A model generated the notes under the pieces. It was not told the DNA's origin and did no database searches. It saw nothing but the letters and a program-made list of their open reading frames with translations. From NCBI GenBank assembly GCA_023091665.1, contig JALJCQ010000017.1:1612001-1676000 (forward strand): DNA of 64,000 bases. Direction: 5' to 3'. Shown here one piece after another: positions 44,873 to 55,399 of this stretch. The position numbers and the translations under genes are program-made. How positions within the stretch are numbered: position 1 is the stretch's first letter; every line of letters starts with the position of its first letter. The stretch comes from Pythium myriotylum. Its lineage: Eukaryota > Oomycota > Peronosporomycetes > Pythiales > Pythiaceae.

Positions 44873-45922
44873 GTGGCGGAGCCCTACGAGCGTTGCGTGT
44901 ATATGCGCTTCGGTGCGAGCCGAGTCATTCGACACGACCGTGAGCCGGCATTTATGTCGGCCGTCTTCCGCGCATTCAATCGATTGATCGGCCAGAGGAG
45001 CCGTGCTATGCTCGCCTATCGGCCCCAGTCTAACGGCATGACGGAGCGAATGGTACAGACGGTCGTCCACGCCGTCAAGCTCTATGTGTCCGATCCTCAG
45101 CAAAGAGACTGGGACGATTACGCAGAACGGCTCGTGTTTGCACTCAACTCGGCTCACGATCGCGTCCGCGGGGACTCGCCATTCTATCTGCTACATGGGT
45201 GGGAGCCTCGAACGACTCTCGAATCTGTGCTGCCGACGGCAGACCAAGACGGCCACGCCTATGCGAGACGATGGCGATCGGCCGTCCAGATCCAGTACCA
45301 GAAGGCACGGCAAGACGTGGTTCGGCTACTTCGCGAAGCGATGGAAGAGCGTCGAGAGGCGAGCGAGTCAGCGGCCCGCGGCGACACGTCCGCAATACTC
45401 CCGGGCGCGAAGGTGTGGGTCTACATCGACCAAGTCAAGCCAGGTTTCGCACGTAAGCTCGCACATCTATGGCACGGCCCATTTAGAGTGCTAGAGCGAC
45501 CGGCCACGCACCTGGTCAAGCTGGAGATCGAGGGTTCGGCTTACCGTATCTTCTCCACCGTTCACATCTCGCGCTTGAAGCTGTGGCGCAGCTTCGAAGA
45601 CCGTCCCGTCACAGAGTTGGAAGTTCCAGCCGACGCTCGGCTCGACTTCGACGAGGCGCTGCTCCCCGAAGACTTGCTCGAGCCGGACAACGACGAGGGG
45701 CATTACGAGGTCGAGGCGATTATCGGCCATCGCGACGTACGCTCTGCTCGCCAGGGGCGACCTATTCGCGAGTACCACGTGAAGTGGGTCGGCTGGGACA
45801 CGACAGACTGGATCGCCGAGGACGACATGAACGCGCCGAGCCTCATCGAGGAGTATGAGCGACAGCTGCGCGCCGAGGGACGCTTTGCTGCGATGGCGGC
45901 CGAGGTCGAAGAGGAGGAATAA
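44873..45922 (+). pseudogene. Gypsy C integrase carboxy-terminal part with chromodomain
   Basis: This continues the integrase after the TAA at 44870: second catalytic Asp in IRHDREPAFM, catalytic Glu in NGMTERMVQT, and the GPF/Y-like module (HLWHGPFRVLER). A chromodomain ends the protein (YEVEAIIGHRDV, YHVKWVGWDTTDWIAEDDM; about residues 271-328 of 349). In chromoviruses this module guides integration to marked chromatin. There is no ATG at the start, and the frame is open only because it is measured from the nonsense codon. It stops at TAA near 45920. Confidence 0.85.
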
Positions 45923-46237
45923 TACTCGGCCAGCTGCGCAGTGATCAACGCCGTCCAGGAGGCGGCGTCCGATGCTGTGCGGCTCCGGGTTGGCGTAACT
46001 AACGCCCGGATTAGTCAGGTCGTTGCCCTGGCTAACTGACTGCGGCGAGGTTGTGGCTGGTGGGAGGCACCGGCAAGCCATTTGGTGGATATGCATATTG
46101 TATAACGTGACGTGAAAAGATGAAGGTGACAAGTTCGGCTACCTGTGAATCAAGCGAAGAAGAGGAAAGGAGTGATCATTGTGATTATCTACGAAGACGA
46201 CCTGCTGCGATAACCGACTGCTACTAGGCAAATGGCG
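45923..46237. other. Noncoding DNA after gypsy C
   Basis: Probably the 3' untranslated part of element C. It contains an inverted pair GCCGTCCAGGAGGCGGC. I cannot delimit a 3' LTR. Confidence 0.4.
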
Positions 46238-46910
46238 CTAGATCTGCGCAGGAGCGACTTTCCCTGGGTAGTCACTCGAAGCTTCTGCAGTCGACCCGGC
46301 AAGGGCCGCATCAGCGGTAGCAGGAGGCAGCTGGCGTGAGGGAGCCGCCGAGGGCTCGGTGGGCCTGGGCGTGGTCGGTCCCTGAGGCGCCGAACTGCTT
46401 GAAGGCGAAGGTGTGCGACCGCCGGCAGTGAACGGCGCGTCTGCTCCCGCACCACCCGACGGCTTTGCAGGATCAGCGGCTTGAGACTTGGTCGCGGCCC
46501 CGCTGGACGTCTTCGACTTGCCGCCGCTTGCGGGCGACGAAGGAGCACTCTTCGTAACGGAGGCGGGCGGCGCGACGAACGGCAGCGATGTGTAGACGCA
46601 TCTGTGACTATTCGAGTTCTTCAAGGCGCTGAGCTTTGGCCCGCAGGTCGACAAGCTCGATGTCCGCACTCTTCACTCGTGACCTCAAAGAAGCGAGCTC
46701 AGCAGCGAGCGTGCTGCTCACGGATTCGAGGAAGCTCGAGCAGGCGTCGGAAGACTGAAGCGCGGTCGAGGCGCGTTCCAACAACGCAGTCAACCCACGC
46801 AGTTGTTCAACGGACATCGGGACTGTCAAGTCAGAGATCGCCTCGAACAGATCACCCGCGACGCCTGCCAGCTTAGAGCGCGCGAGTTTGACCAAGCGCG
46901 CCTCACTCAT
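46238..46910 (-). pseudogene. Gag-like coiled-coil protein, frameshifted
   Basis: The reading starts at ATG 46908-46910 (MSEARLVKLARSKLAGV). The first 95 residues are heptad-like and Leu-rich (LRGLTALLERASTAL, LAAELASLRSRVKSAD) and likely form a coiled coil. The first frame ends at TAG near 46608. A second frame overlapping it continues with a Ser/Pro/Ala-rich tail (VTKSAPSSPASGGKSK) to 46238. The layout resembles the start of an oomycete retroelement Gag, but no zinc knuckle or pol follows, so this is an isolated remnant or an unrelated gene. Its surroundings are retroelements. Confidence 0.45.
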
Positions 46911-47760
46911 TTGTAAGAACAGTGTGAGCAAGCGAACACCTCTATGATGACCGGCGAAGAAGCGATGCGTACCGTCAAGAGGAGACCGAAGGAGAAGACG
47001 AAGTGAAGGGGCCGAAAGCTGTGCGGCTGCTCCAACGGCGTGATCGGCTGATGTGTGGTGACTCGGCCGAGAGGAATTCTCCCATCACCCAAGGTCTGCG
47101 ACCAGGCCGATGGGATACGGGCACTGTGGTAAAGCGGCCGAGAATTTTAGGGCACTAGACGGAGGTGATAGGCAGAGACTCTGGGTAGTACCGTAGGAGG
47201 CTCCAGACTAACCCATACTATTACTATACTCGGTATCAGCCGCCGGTATTACCGGCGGAACCGATACTGAGACGACTGTGCCATCACATAGCCGATTGGC
47301 TAAAATGGGGGCCGATTGCATAGCCGAAAGCCGCAGTCATCACCTGAATACAAGGGGGATGATCGGCAGGATACTGGCTGAATCGGCAGAAAAGGGGCAT
47401 GTATTCAGCAGTAGTAATGGGTGAAGAGCCGGAAGCGAACTTAGGGCAGCCGAACTTAGCGTAGGGGTACTTATATCAGCTGATGAGACCAAGGTAATAG
47501 ACTTCCACTTTCACCGCCAAGCCCGCAAGCAAGCCGCGTCGTCTTGGTAAGGAACGTCGCATCAAGGCTCGCCGTCACCAACAGGAGGTGACGTTAAAGA
47601 AGACCCCAGCTGAACCTGGCTATTGCTGTCAGGGGAAGCCGACGACTCTCAAGCGGTCGGCTTGAAGCGCTAGAGCAAGACTGCAGCGGCGTCGGCTGCA
47701 TCAAGGACAAGGACGCTCGTGTGCGCCGGTGGGATTGTCCCCCCGCCACGACAACAAAGG
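46911..47760. other. Noncoding region with strong hairpin, possible gypsy LTR remnant
   Basis: CCGCCGGTA and TACCGGCGG (47240-47258) form a 9-bp perfect stem around one T, extended imperfectly by CGGTATC and GATACTG. The motif GTAATAGACTTCC (near 47495) also occurs in the solo LTR near 61424, both downstream of a TATA-like run, which hints at a related LTR. No convincing reading frame is seen. Confidence 0.4.
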
Positions 47761-47855
47761 CAAAGGCAAGGTTACGGTCTCTAGTGCTGAGCACTAGCAG
47801 ATCTGCAGAGACAAAGGCAAGGTTACGGTCTCTAGTGCTGAGCACTAGCAGATCT
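47761..47855. repeat. 51-bp tandem duplication
   Basis: The unit from 47761 is repeated at 47812 (44 of 51 bases present in the second copy). It contains the near-palindrome CTAGTGCTGAGCACTAG. In one plus frame it reads as a repeated KARLRSLVLSTSRS, but that frame has no domain support. Confidence 0.8.
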
Positions 47856-48147
47856 CACGCCCCAAGGAAGCCGCCGCCGTCTCATCGGCTGCGCACAAGT
47901 ACTCCGAGCCCCTGCGTGTTGAGCAGGCGTGTTCCTCGGCCCGGTACAACCCCCGGCCCAACTCTGCGAGACGGTCTCCTCGCGGAGCGCAGCTGGCCGA
48001 CCCCAGAGGCTTCACGACCCTCTGGCTTCCCCTCCCCCGACTTCGGTGTCAGAGCGCCCACGGTTCACCCCCACAGCGACTTTCGTGGGGTGTAACGTCT
48101 GTTGGTAGCTCACTAGCACCAAGAACCCAAGGCCTGTTGGCGAGTGG
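47856..48147. other. Intergenic stretch, nothing recognised
   Basis: C-rich noncoding sequence between the tandem duplication and the 3' end of the minus-strand frame at 48148. Confidence 0.4.
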
Positions 48148-48954
48148 TCAGCTGTCACAAGCAGTCGCTGTGCAGTGATTTTGCTGACCCACTCTATCAC
48201 AGTCAGCACCAACCGCATCCCTCTTCTTGCGGGTCCTTCCAGCTTTGTCATACTGGAGGTACTTCGCGAGCGTTTCGTGCTTCGACTGTTTCCACAAATC
48301 TACGGTCTCCAAGTCGAAAGAGTTAGCATCGAGGCTATCGAAAGCATCGACTCCGATCAATTCAACCTTGGCGAGACCTCTTGTTGACTTAGCCCACTTG
48401 ACCTTGACCTTCACAATCTCACCTCTTGGGTTCTCCTTGTAGTTGAGTATTTGCTCAACATACTCCATGTTGTTTCGCGAATGCGGCTTCCCTTCTTGAG
48501 TACGACGTCTACGTTGCTTGCGAATCCAGGCGAGCTTCCTCATCACCTCAGGTGGAGTGCCGTTGTCTGACTCGTTGGTGCTCGACGGCGCCACCGACAC
48601 TGAAGGGTCTTCGGATTCGTCGAACTCCTCTTCATCATCGTCGATCTGACGCTTGCGCTTCTTCTTCCCAGTAATAATAGGGGTCGCAACTTCAGCATCC
48701 GAGTCATCGTCTTCCCTGCGTGGTGGTAATTGTAGCTGCTTTCCACGTGGCTTCGACGGCAAGGCGGCTGGTGTCGGAGCGCGAGTCGATGGGGTTGACG
48801 TCGCACGCGGTGTTCTCCCATCGTTGGGTGACGGTGGACGCGGCTGCTTACCTCGAGGCTGAATGGACGGAATGGCTTGAGTCCGAGACACTGTCGTAAC
48901 CTGGTTGGTGTGGTAGAAGCCGCCGTCGAAGTCACAAGAGAGGAAACTGTCCAA
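48148..48954 (-). CDS. Putative nuclear protein, possible chromodomain-like end, partial
   Basis: This open frame of 268 codons extends about 30 codons further upstream to a TGA, with no ATG, so the 5' end is missing or lies in another exon. The amino-terminal half is Pro/Thr/Ser-rich and disordered. It is followed by a basic-acidic switch (GKKKRKRQIDDDEEEFDESED) that is a good nuclear-signal candidate. The last 110 residues include MEYVEQILNYKENPRGEIV then KVKVKWAKS, which resembles the first strands of a chromodomain (Y-V-E-x-I-L and V-K-W). The typical aromatic residue after V-K-W is not evident. It may be a captured retroelement chromodomain or a host gene. It is not known to me. Confidence 0.45.
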   Translation of the reverse strand: MDSFLSCDFDGGFYHTNQVTTVSRTQAIPSIQPRGKQPRPPSPNDGRTPRATSTPSTRAPTPAALPSKPRGKQLQLPPRREDDDSDAEVATPIITGKKKRKRQIDDDEEEFDESEDPSVSVAPSSTNESDNGTPPEVMRKLAWIRKQRRRRTQEGKPHSRNNMEYVEQILNYKENPRGEIVKVKVKWAKSTRGLAKVELIGVDAFDSLDANSFDLETVDLWKQSKHETLAKYLQYDKAGRTRKKRDAVGADCDRVGQQNHCTATACDS

Positions 48955-49037
48955 AGAGTACTTGACTGCGTGACAGTCGAAGACTTTGCCGTAGCTGCGA
49001 GTCGACCAGCTCCACTCCCGTCAAGGATGCTCCATCG

Positions 49038-49664
49038 ATGGCACCGTCGACGCCGCGTCGACGACGAGCTCGGTGCAAGCCGGGCTCACACGCTGGGAAG
49101 CGCAAGCCTCTGCGCGCGAAACGCGCGCGCGGTGCACACGAAGCGTCCGTCGATTACATCGTCGACGCATTTCTTGCTGAAGAGGGAGCGCACCGTGGCG
49201 GTTCCACCACGATTTGTGAAGATGACGCCGGCTTAGAGACTGGGTCCCAAGATTGCGATGAGAAACCGTGTCTTATTGCTTGTGAAGATGGACACCGTGT
49301 ATGCGACGCGAAACCGTGTCTCGTCGCTTCGGAAGACGGGGAGGAAGACATCCTGGCGGCTGTCTATACAACCGCGGTGCCGGCGTTCCAGCGCATCCGA
49401 GTCCCCCCCCCCCCCGCGCGTGTGACAGCGGAGATCGTGCAATGTGGCACGATCTTGATGAAGACATTTTTGAAGGATCTGAAGCGTGGTGAGATCGAAC
49501 AGGTGTGCGTGATCGTTGCAGAGGACGATCACTTCACGACAGCGTCAACAATAAACCCCGACGCGACCTCAAAGTCCCAGCATGAGCAGCGCTACGCAGC
49601 GCAGTCTCTAGAGGCCTTCAAGGAATCAGGTAGCAAGGCGTACGAACTCGTCTTGGAGTTCTAA
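49038..49664 (+). pseudogene. Gypsy D pol segment upstream of RT
   Basis: This is an Arg/Lys-rich start (RRRRARCKPGSHAGKRK) followed by a repeated acidic-Cys motif (CDEKPCLIACEDG, CDAKPCLVASEDG) and the pre-RT linker (FLKDLKRGEIEQVCVIV). The linker aligns in pattern with the same part of gypsy E (FVRGLKAGEIAEVVIL). It ends at TAA where element E continues, so D is cut by nonsense. A run of 13 C (49403-49415) lies in the frame. Gag and protease are absent to the left. Confidence 0.7.
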
Positions 49665-51476
49665 GACATCCTTCTGGACGGAGTCCCGAAAGCATTACCA
49701 CCTGACCGCGGTGTTTGACACGAGATCGATCTCGTACCAGGCTCAAAGTACTGTGTGATGCGCCAGTGGCCGCTTCCCCGCGATCAAGTTGAGGCTATTG
49801 ATGTCGTTTTTTAGGCCCACAGACAAAAAGGTCACGTTCGTGAGTCGGTTTCCCCGCACTCGAGCCCAACGTTCTGCATCAAGAAAGCTACTGGCGGCTG
49901 GCGGACCGTTCACGCATTCAACAAGCTAAACGACGCTACGATACCGACACAAACGCCGATACCTCGGAAGGATATGATCTTGGACTCGATGTCCGGGTCG
50001 GTCGTGTTCAGTGCCATCGATATAATGGATGGCTTCTACCAGATCCTTATGCGCGAGCAGGATATCTCGCTCACGGCTGTCAGCACGCCGAGTGGAATGC
50101 TCTGGGAGTGGTTGGTGATGCCTCATGGTCTCAAGAACGCACCAGCAACCTTCAACAGGATGGTATCGCACGTGCTGCAGCTGTTCCGCAGCTTCGCGCC
50201 GAGCTACTTCGAAGACATCTTTGTCCACAGCAAGGCCGAGGACGGCAGGGCGCCGGAGGATGTGCACACTGAACACCTTTGCCAAGTGTTCGAAGCGATG
50301 CGATCACACACGCTCTATGCGAATCTGAAGAAGTGTGTATTCTTCGCACCGGAAATTCCGGTGCTAGGCTGCTATGTGAGCAAGGACGGTGTCCGCTCCG
50401 ATCCTGAGAAGGTCGCCTCGATCTGTGCCTGGCCAGTGCCCAAGGACCAGAAGCAACTCCGGCAGTGGCTGGGGCTTGCAAATTATCTGCACAAGTATAC
50501 GAAGAATTATGCAGCCCTCGTCCAGCCGCTGTCGCAGCTTCTGCGGAAGGACGTCGAGTGGGAATGGTCCGCTGAGCACCAGCAGGCCGTTGACTCGGTC
50601 AAGTCGAGCCTACAAGAAGCGCCGATCTTGGCGCTCCCCGACTACGACCGACCCTTCCACGTCGTTTGCGACGCGAGTGACTACGCTATCGGCTGCGCCC
50701 TCATGCAGTTTGATGCTGAGGGCCGTGAGCGAGTGATCAGCTACCAGTCACGGCAGCTGAAGACGGCCGAGAGGAGATACCCGATCTACGACAAGGAACT
50801 CCTTGCCATGAAGTACGCACTCGCCAAATTCCGGGTGTATCTGCTGGGTGAACAGCAGTTCGCCATTTACACGGATCATGCGTCGTTGCAAACGGCGACG
50901 AAGTCTCCGCATCTGTCCCAACGGATGGCCCGTTGGCTGTCGTTCTTCGCCGAGTACAACTTGTTGTACACTACAAGCCGGGAAAGAGCAAAATCCTTGC
51001 GGATGCGCTCTCGCGTCGTCCGGACTACGACCCGCGTGCGCCGATCGATGAGTCGACGGCGCCTCAAGAATGCCCAAGGTGCGTTGAGGAAGGCCTCAAC
51101 GCATTTGATTCACTCTGTGCAGTCGTCGCTCACCGACGACATTCATCGAGCCTACCCCTCCGACCCTGTCTGCCAAGAGCTAATTGAGTTCCTACCTTCT
51201 GACGGCTCCGATGGTTCAGAGTCACTGCTGTTCCGACTTACACCTCGTGTGCGTGCTCGTGTCCGCCGGTACCATCTTGCCGACAGTGTCGACAAGACCG
51301 ACGCTCCTCACGTCGTCATCCCCAATGACGGCGACATTCGACTTCATCTCATCCACGAGCATCACGATGCGCCCGTCGGAGGTCGCCTGGGACGAGAGAA
51401 GACATTTCTCTCTCTTTCGAGGAACTATTACTGGCCTCAACAGTACAAGTGGGTGCGGAAATGGGTCCGCACGTGA
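49665..51476 (+). pseudogene. Gypsy D reverse transcriptase and RNase H, broken
   Basis: The pre-RT part is interrupted by stops (TGA in PDRGV-stop-HEIDLV and TAG near 49812). From 49974 the frame is open through the RT palm (FSAIDIMDGFYQILM, PSGMLWEWLVMPHGLKNAP). The catalytic box reads YFED (Glu codon 50211-50213) where element E has YFDD, so RT activity is probably lost. RNase H follows (VVCDASDYAIGCALMQ, YDKELLAMKYAL, YTDHASLQT). Two frameshifts near 50965 and 51110 displace the HYKPGKSKILADALSRRPDY segment. The frame ends at TGA near 51475 in the integrase zinc domain. Confidence 0.85.
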
Positions 51477-52898
51477 GAAGTTTGCCAGTGCGTAAAGCCG
51501 TCACCCGCTCAACAGGCACCGCTCCGGCCTCTCCCAGTCCCACGTGATGTCTGGGACTCTGTCAGCCTCGACTTCGTCTTCGGATTCCCCAAAGACTCTC
51601 AAGACCGCTATGGGATCATGGCCTTTGTGGACCGTCTCTCCAAGATGGTTCATCTCGCAGCGGTGAAACAAACGATCACGGCAGAAGAGGCCACCGCTGT
51701 GTTTCTCGACAGTGTCTTCCGCCTCCACGGCCTCCCGGAGACCATCGTGTCGGATCGAGACCCTCGATTCACCTCCCTCTTCTGGCGATCACTGTTCAAG
51801 CCATTGGACACACTTGCCGATGTCGACGGCTGCCCATCCCGAAACAGACGGGCAGACTGAACGCGTTAATCGCGTTCTCGAAGATGTGCTCCGCAGTTAC
51901 GCCACATCATTCCGTGAGTGGAGCGAGTTCTTACCACTTGTTGAGTTCGCACTGAATAATTCGGTGCACGTGTCGCCGGGGATGACGCCCTTCTACGTCA
52001 ACTACTACCGTCATCCGCGTACCCCGCCGACGGAAGTTCAAGCAAACCCAGATCGTGCCCCTGTCTCCGAGTTCGAGGGCTCCACAGAGAACAACCACAT
52101 CGAGAACGGATATGCCGACCATCCGGCCAGCATGGACGTCGACGAAGAGCCCGTGTCTCCGGCCGCCGCTGGAAACGGAGATGATGACTTAGACCTCAAT
52201 GCGATCGAAGCGGTGATAGCAGCGGCCCTAACTACCGCTGCGCGCGAGAATCCGTCGTCCGAGTTCAACTTCGACGCATTGCCAGAGCTCTCGACCTTAT
52301 CGCCCAGAGAAGAGAAGTCGATCAACGACTTCGTCGAAAGGCGACAAACCATTGCGCGATTTGTGCGAGACTCCATCGCGGACGCAGTCGACCGCCAGAA
52401 GGAAAACGCTGATTCGAGCGGCCGCTCGAATCGAACCAAGTTCAATCTTGCTCGGTCTCAAGTGTCGCGATCTGATCGACCGCGTCGTCTACCTTCTGCT
52501 GAAGATATGGCACCAGGAAGTTCTGGAGGCGATCAACTCGGCGCTCTAAGTCTGAGTTCTGTGCGCGGTGATCTTGTTGAGCCCGTGGGATTGCTCGCGG
52601 GGAGGATCAAGACGACGTGGCTCGTTCCAGTCGAGACCAGCGTAGCGCTGGTCTCACCGATCGCGAGGCGGATGCATCGACTCCGGGGCCGCGTGGTGGC
52701 CCGACTGCACGCTTTGTTCGCGATGGCCTGCCGCCGCTGATTGATGCCAACGGTGATCTTCGGTGGGTGGTCGACTGTATTGTTGGCTACGATGATCGCC
52801 CCGATCCTGAGGCCACGACGCGTATGCGTTGTGGCGGTACGAAGAAGAAGAATGCGATCCCCCAAGGCTCGCTTCTATCGCATCCACTCGCTTTGTAA
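51477..52898 (+). pseudogene. Gypsy D integrase and chromodomain remnant
   Basis: The integrase core is split over frames. The first Asp is in SVSLDFVFGFP and the second in IVSDRDPRFTS, in a frame ending at 51860. The catalytic Glu is in HPETDGQTERVNRV, in the frame starting near 51830. The following 280 codons contain an acidic insert (MDVDEEPVSPAAAG) and the chaperone-like tail of integrase (INDFVERRQTIARFVRD). A further frame at 52617-52898 has LPPLIDANGDLRWVVDCIVGYDDR. This matches in layout the start of the chromodomain of element E (LPVIDRNGERHYHVESL) and then degenerates. All parts are pseudogenic. Confidence 0.8.
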
Positions 52899-54156
52899 CG
52901 GTCCACGACCGTACACAGCACCTGCGCTTGAGGAAGCGTGAGCAGCCGCTCCGAGTCGACCCCTGTCGACGAGCGCCAAAGACTTGGCAAAAGGCGAACT
53001 GCCTGTATTCCGATAATTCCCTTGGGGAAAAATCCCCCCCCCCTATATCTGATATCCCTGGTATCTAATACCCAGGGATATCACCTACTGAATCTAATAA
53101 AAGAGAGTCACTACTTAGGGTAACTTTTCCCCTAAGTGGACCACACACATTATGTACCTACACAACCTAACCTACTTGTGTAACCTTGTACCCCGTTACA
53201 CCACCCCCCACCCAAAATGAGGAACACCCTTGTCCCTACTTTAGGAACAGCCGTGTCCTAGAAAAGGAGCACGAGCCTATTCCAGTACGGAATTTCCGAG
53301 GACCCACACGGAAATGGGTACAGACTCATGGCGACCATGAGCGCGAAGTCGCGTGTCGATTTTTCGACAACGACTGATCGAGAGCCGCAGCGGCTTGGCG
53401 CAACACCTCGCTGCGTCATGAGACGCATGCAGACGTGCGCGCGGTCGCCAGCGACCACTGGATCATGACGATCCCCCAAAACTGGGCCATTTTGCCGTCT
53501 GACGGCGGCAAGCCAAAATGGCATGGTCAGACGACCATTGCGAGGCGAGCAGAGCTCGCGGCAAGCCCAAACTTGGCACACACACTCAGTGCGATGGGTT
53601 CTTGCATTGTGCAAGCGTACAGACCTGTACGATGCGAACTCGCAAACTTCGTCTCTTGACGGTGCCCAGAACTGGGTCCAGTCTAATACTGGAGACTGTG
53701 GTCGGTGGGTATCCACCGCGAGTACTACCAAGTACTCGAGAGGCTGGCTAGCCTCATCCAGCGACTCAACTGAGTGCGTGGAGTGCGGGGATACCCGTGG
53801 CAGTCGAACAACGACGTTGCCGGACAACTTCGTGTTGTCGGCCACACGCTCGGGCGTGATGGCTACACCGCAGAGAACTGCTCGGTGTACAAACACCAAA
53901 CTGAGCCAGCCACTCTGGCTTGATGTGAGCGTTGTCCAACGCAACCGATGAGGTCGGTGGACATTGTCGATGCTTCGACTGCGCCGAACGCGGCGTTCTC
54001 GCCATCTTCATGGCCTTCTGCTTGGGTCTTGTACCCATGTCTATAATAGACAGGGTCACTCGACTTGACTGAGACGGACCTTCTGTGTGCTCCACTGAGC
54101 GTCTTCCTTGAGGAACTTGAGACACTTCTCATCTTGATGGAGTTGGTTGGTCCCAC
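52899..54156. other. Noncoding DNA between convergent gypsy D and E, probable LTR material
   Basis: The ends of D and E face each other here. TGTAACGG occurs on plus near 52896 and on minus near 53199, and TGTAACGG-type starts are plausible LTR ends. GATATCCCTGG (53051-53061) and CCAGGGATATC (53072-53082) form an 11-bp perfect hairpin with a 10-base loop. A minus frame at 53258-53944 (228 codons) has no recognised domain, and I do not call it a gene. Confidence 0.45.
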
Positions 54157-55399
54157 CTACTGGAACCATCCAGGATGATCATGTTCGCATGCGCGAACAA
54201 GATCAGAGCAATCTTGCCTGAGAACACTCTCATCAACCCAGGAGCTCTGGTTGCTTGGATATCCAAGCCACTTGACCAAGAGCTGGCGGACGCCATTCTG
54301 CACACGCGCACTGTCGAGAGACTCGACGTGATAATGGCGTTCGCCATTCCTGTCGATCACAGGCAAAGGAGCGCGCACCGGTCGCAGCGCTTTCCTTCTG
54401 GTCTTGACACCAGTGTCGGGGACCCGACGTGCTCCTTCGGGTTCAGCAAACGTAACCCGACGTCGTATTGACGACGCTGCGGTCGCATTTGACGACCATG
54501 TCGAACTTCGACGGGCTTGAGCAAGCCGTGCAGAGCGTCTTGGCGCTTCGCTGCGTGGGTGGACCACGCCACTTGCAGAACCCTGCACTGCGACAGAGTC
54601 GCTGGAGGAACCATCCGTGACTGGCACGTACTCGTGCGCGACTGTGGGTGGTTGCATATCGGCGGCAACTCCGCTTGGAATTGTTTCCGACGACTCTTCG
54701 TCCGATTCATCTCCATCAGGGCGGAGATACGGCTTGAGCAAGCCGACGTAGAACGTCGGGTGCGTCTGCAACCATGTTGGCAGATCGACCCTGTAGGAGT
54801 TTCCACTCCACTTCAACACCCTGAACGGGCCGATATATCTCGGCAGCAGCTTCGAGCTGCCCAAGCTGGACAAAGCATTCTGAGACAGGTTCTTCGTGCT
54901 GACAAGCACATAGTCGCCTGGCTTGAACACATGCGTGTTCTTCCGACCGTGCTTGTCGGCTTGTTCCTTCTGAACATCTTGGGCAGCTGCCATCGCGTCA
55001 CGCACACGGGTGATGACATTCACACGTGTCGACAAGAGCTCGTCGATCTTGCGGCGCTCCGCCGACTTGGAAACACCTTCGAACTGGGAGGCAAGTAATT
55101 GCCGAGCCCCTCCCCCACCAGACTGGGAACTGCCCATGAGACAGAGCGGCAACGCTGGGTGTCTCAAACCGTTCACGAAGAACGGCGACAGACCTGTCGA
55201 TGAATGGACAGAGTTGTTCATGGCGAACTCGACCATGGCGAGAGTATCGCTCCACGATGTGGGATTATCCCCACAGTACGAACGGAGGATATCCTCCACG
55301 ACCCGGTTGGCCCGCTCGGTCTGGCCATCGGTCTCCGGATGATCCGTCGTCGACATGTCGAGCCTGGTACACAGGATCTGGAAGAGACCTTCCCAGAAA
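54157..55399 (-). pseudogene. Gypsy E integrase carboxy-terminal part with chromodomain
   Basis: The open part starts just right of a deletion junction (about 55398-55405) with FWEGLFQILC, then HPETDGQTERANRVVEDIL carrying the catalytic Glu. The integrase tail follows (GPFRVLKWSGNSYRVDLP), then a Ser/Arg-rich linker and a chromodomain (YHVESLDSARVQNGV, LVKWLGYPSNQSSWVDE) that ends the protein. The zinc domain and both catalytic Asp residues of the core have been deleted, so this integrase is inactive. The deletion also changed the reading frame relative to the RNase H upstream. Confidence 0.85.

Noticed and set aside
47721..48095. Plus frame with repeated RSLVLSTSRS
   Set aside because: The repeat is simply the 51-bp DNA duplication. 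There is no domain or start-site support.
53258..53944. 228-codon minus frame as a gene
   Set aside because: No domain, no supporting context, and it overlaps competing frames in LTR-like DNA.
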